64,000 bases of DNA from CALCZU01 sp964396165 (GTDB lineage: Bacteria > Bdellovibrionota > FAC87 > UBA2466), in contig CAYNEF010000001.1 of the NCBI GenBank assembly GCA_964396165.1, positions 62,001-126,000 on the forward strand. Direction: 5' to 3'. Positions 62,885 to 64,000 of the stretch are shown piece after piece. Positions within the stretch are counted from its first letter, which is position 1; each line of letters opens with the position of its first letter. The notes under the pieces were generated by a model. That model was not told the DNA's origin, did not search any database, and worked only from the letters and a program-made list of their open reading frames with translations. The position numbers and the translations under genes are program-made.

Positions 62885-62964
62885 TAAAGGGAAGTGCCTA
62901 GGGGGAGAGGGAACGCGACTTCGGGGTTGGAGCGCTTCCCTCTCCCCCTAGGCACTTCCCTTTA
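62885..62964. repeat. Perfect 29-bp inverted repeat with 22-bp loop
   Basis: Left arm 62885-62913 (TAAAGGGAAGTGCCTAGG... ending GAGGGAA) and right arm 62936-62964 are exact reverse complements; the GC-rich loop is 62914-62935. It stands out from the AT-rich surroundings. No T run follows in either direction, so it is not a simple terminator. It lies between the wzt 3' end and the purE start. Confidence 0.85.
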
Positions 62965-62995
62965 CGGACTACTAAAAGCAACCAACATACTTAAC

Positions 62996-63808
62996 TCAAG
63001 CAGCAACAACTTTAATCACATTCTTATACTCAGAAATAATTTCACGCGGCTTCCCAACATTCACAATTTCCCCATCCGCCATATAAATACATTTATGACA
63101 AATTCTCTCAATTGCATCCATATCATGGCTGACAAAAAGAATCGTGCGTCCGTTACCAGCAATTTTCTCTGTCTTCTCAAGACACTTCTTCTGAAAAGCA
63201 TTATCCCCGACAGCAAGCACTTCATCGATCATCAAAACTTGCTGGTTTAAATGGGCAGCAACCGCGAAAGCAAGTCGCACGTACATCCCAGAGGAATATC
63301 TTTTTACCGGAGTATCAATAAACTGCCCGATTTCGGAAAAATCGACGATCTGATCAAATTGCCTGTCAATTTCCCTTTTTCGCATCCCTAAAATCGCGCC
63401 ATTCAAATAAATATTTTCTCTCCCCGATAATTCCCCATGAAATCCTGTGCCCACTTCAAGTAACGAAGATACGCGGCCGCGAATGATGGCATGTCCACTG
63501 GAAGGCTCGGTAATGCGAGATAAGATTTTAAGCAAAGTAGATTTTCCGCAACCGTTGTTCCCTACAATCCCGATGATTTCACCTGCATCCACATTAAAGG
63601 AAACATCTTTCAATGCCCACATGGAATTAGGATAAGGCCCTTGTCTGCCGCCATGAGAATTAGGAGGCGCAAGCTGAGAAGACCTATCACGGAATTTGAG
63701 CCACGCTCTGTCAATCGTTTCTCTTAGCGTATGCGAACCAATAATGCCAAGATTGTACAACTTTGAAAGATGGTGCACTTCGATAATATGTTTTTTAGTT
63801 TGTGTCAT
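62996..63808 (-). CDS. wzt: Polysaccharide ABC exporter, ATP-binding subunit
   Basis: 270 residues. Walker A GIVGNNGCGKSTLL, signature YSSGMYVRLAF, Walker B VLMIDEVLAVGD, and H loop FVSHD. The long insert before Walker A and the AFAVAAHLNQQ segment mark the Wzt/TagH branch. It powers export of a completed glycan across the inner membrane. The C-terminal carbohydrate-binding domain of some Wzt proteins is absent. The permease gene starts upstream, one base away. Confidence 0.92.
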   Translation of the reverse strand: MTQTKKHIIEVHHLSKLYNLGIIGSHTLRETIDRAWLKFRDRSSQLAPPNSHGGRQGPYPNSMWALKDVSFNVDAGEIIGIVGNNGCGKSTLLKILSRITEPSSGHAIIRGRVSSLLEVGTGFHGELSGRENIYLNGAILGMRKREIDRQFDQIVDFSEIGQFIDTPVKRYSSGMYVRLAFAVAAHLNQQVLMIDEVLAVGDNAFQKKCLEKTEKIAGNGRTILFVSHDMDAIERICHKCIYMADGEIVNVGKPREIISEYKNVIKVVAA

Positions 63809-63809
63809 T

Positions 63810-64000
63810 TTATACTGTGTCGATGAAAGATTTTTCTGTTTTGGAAAATGCGGATAATCCTAAAATGAGTAAAGTGACAGAAATCAAAATGGCGCTATAA
63901 AAACAACGGTCAGAGAAATAACCATAGCCTAAGAATGCATAGCGCACTCCTTCTACTACGGTTGCCATTGGATTTAAAAACACAAGGAATCTCCACTTAA
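63810..64000 (-). CDS. wzm: Polysaccharide ABC exporter, permease subunit, C-terminal part
   Basis: The right edge cuts this gene; only the last 63 codons are here, read leftwards. The segment KWRFLVFLNPMATVVEGVRY, AFLGYGYFSD and a final membrane helix (AILISVTLLILGLSAF) match the end of Wzm/TagG ABC-2 permeases. The stop (63810-63812) lies one base before the wzt start. It would form the inner-membrane channel for the polysaccharide. Confidence 0.85.
   Translation of the reverse strand, partial: KWRFLVFLNPMATVVEGVRYAFLGYGYFSDRCFYSAILISVTLLILGLSAFSKTEKSFIDTV

Overview
The window looks like chromosomal DNA of a Gram-negative, AT-rich bacterium that invests heavily in secreted, lipid-anchored and outer-membrane proteins. 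Sec or lipobox signals, adaptor-type efflux genes, a Wzm/Wzt exporter and beta-barrel candidates show the two-membrane envelope. The protein types (gingipain-like C25 and S1 proteases, a transglutaminase-elicitor homologue, malectin and Kelch surface proteins, many lineage-specific secreted proteins) fit Bdellovibrionota or a related predatory or saprophytic lineage. That placement is an inference, because no rRNA or ribosomal protein gene is present.

Layout. 0-5.2 kb: secreted proteins, including a C25-type cysteine peptidase and a complete trypsin. 5.2-13.6 kb (leftward): a metal-efflux operon coding two GYxG-repeat proteins, a barrel-like protein, an HME-RND pump, a His-rich periplasmic protein, a TolC-type channel and a Fur-family regulator. 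13.7-16.8 kb (rightward): an OmpR-type response regulator, its kinase and a probable outer-membrane protein. A palindrome (GCAAATTTGC) occurs in front of both this block and the efflux operon. 16.9-19.5 kb: a frameshifted trypsin, a lone antitoxin and small secreted proteins. 19.6-32.4 kb: a SulP-carbonic anhydrase fusion, a Zn/Cd-type P-type ATPase, an ECF sigma/membrane-protein pair and a second HME-RND pump with a TolC partner. Neither RND cluster contains a recognisable membrane-fusion (CusB/CzcB) gene.

32.5-39.4 kb is accessory DNA: an excisionase-like HTH protein, a merR-arsI-acr3-arsC operon with a textbook MerR operator, a RES/Xre toxin-antitoxin pair, decayed coding tails, a degenerate initiator-type tRNA and a Kelch/TIG lipoprotein enclosed by a direct repeat of the tRNA 3' end. 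39.4-56.9 kb carries further envelope and secreted proteins: a duplicated FnIII-malectin protein, an HExxH protease, a secreted kinase-like protein, SelO, a transglutaminase-elicitor homologue, glyoxalase, a secreted HAD protein, a four-domain GYxG protein and a CLC-type anion transporter. 57-64 kb holds two sugar-nucleotide epimerases, a DUF1207-type protein, purEK, a perfect 29-bp inverted repeat, and the start of a Wzm/Wzt polysaccharide exporter cut by the right edge.

The most novel-looking theme is a family of about 100-120-residue GYxG/EY domains, about ten copies in four secreted proteins. Two of these proteins open the efflux operon that has no adaptor gene.
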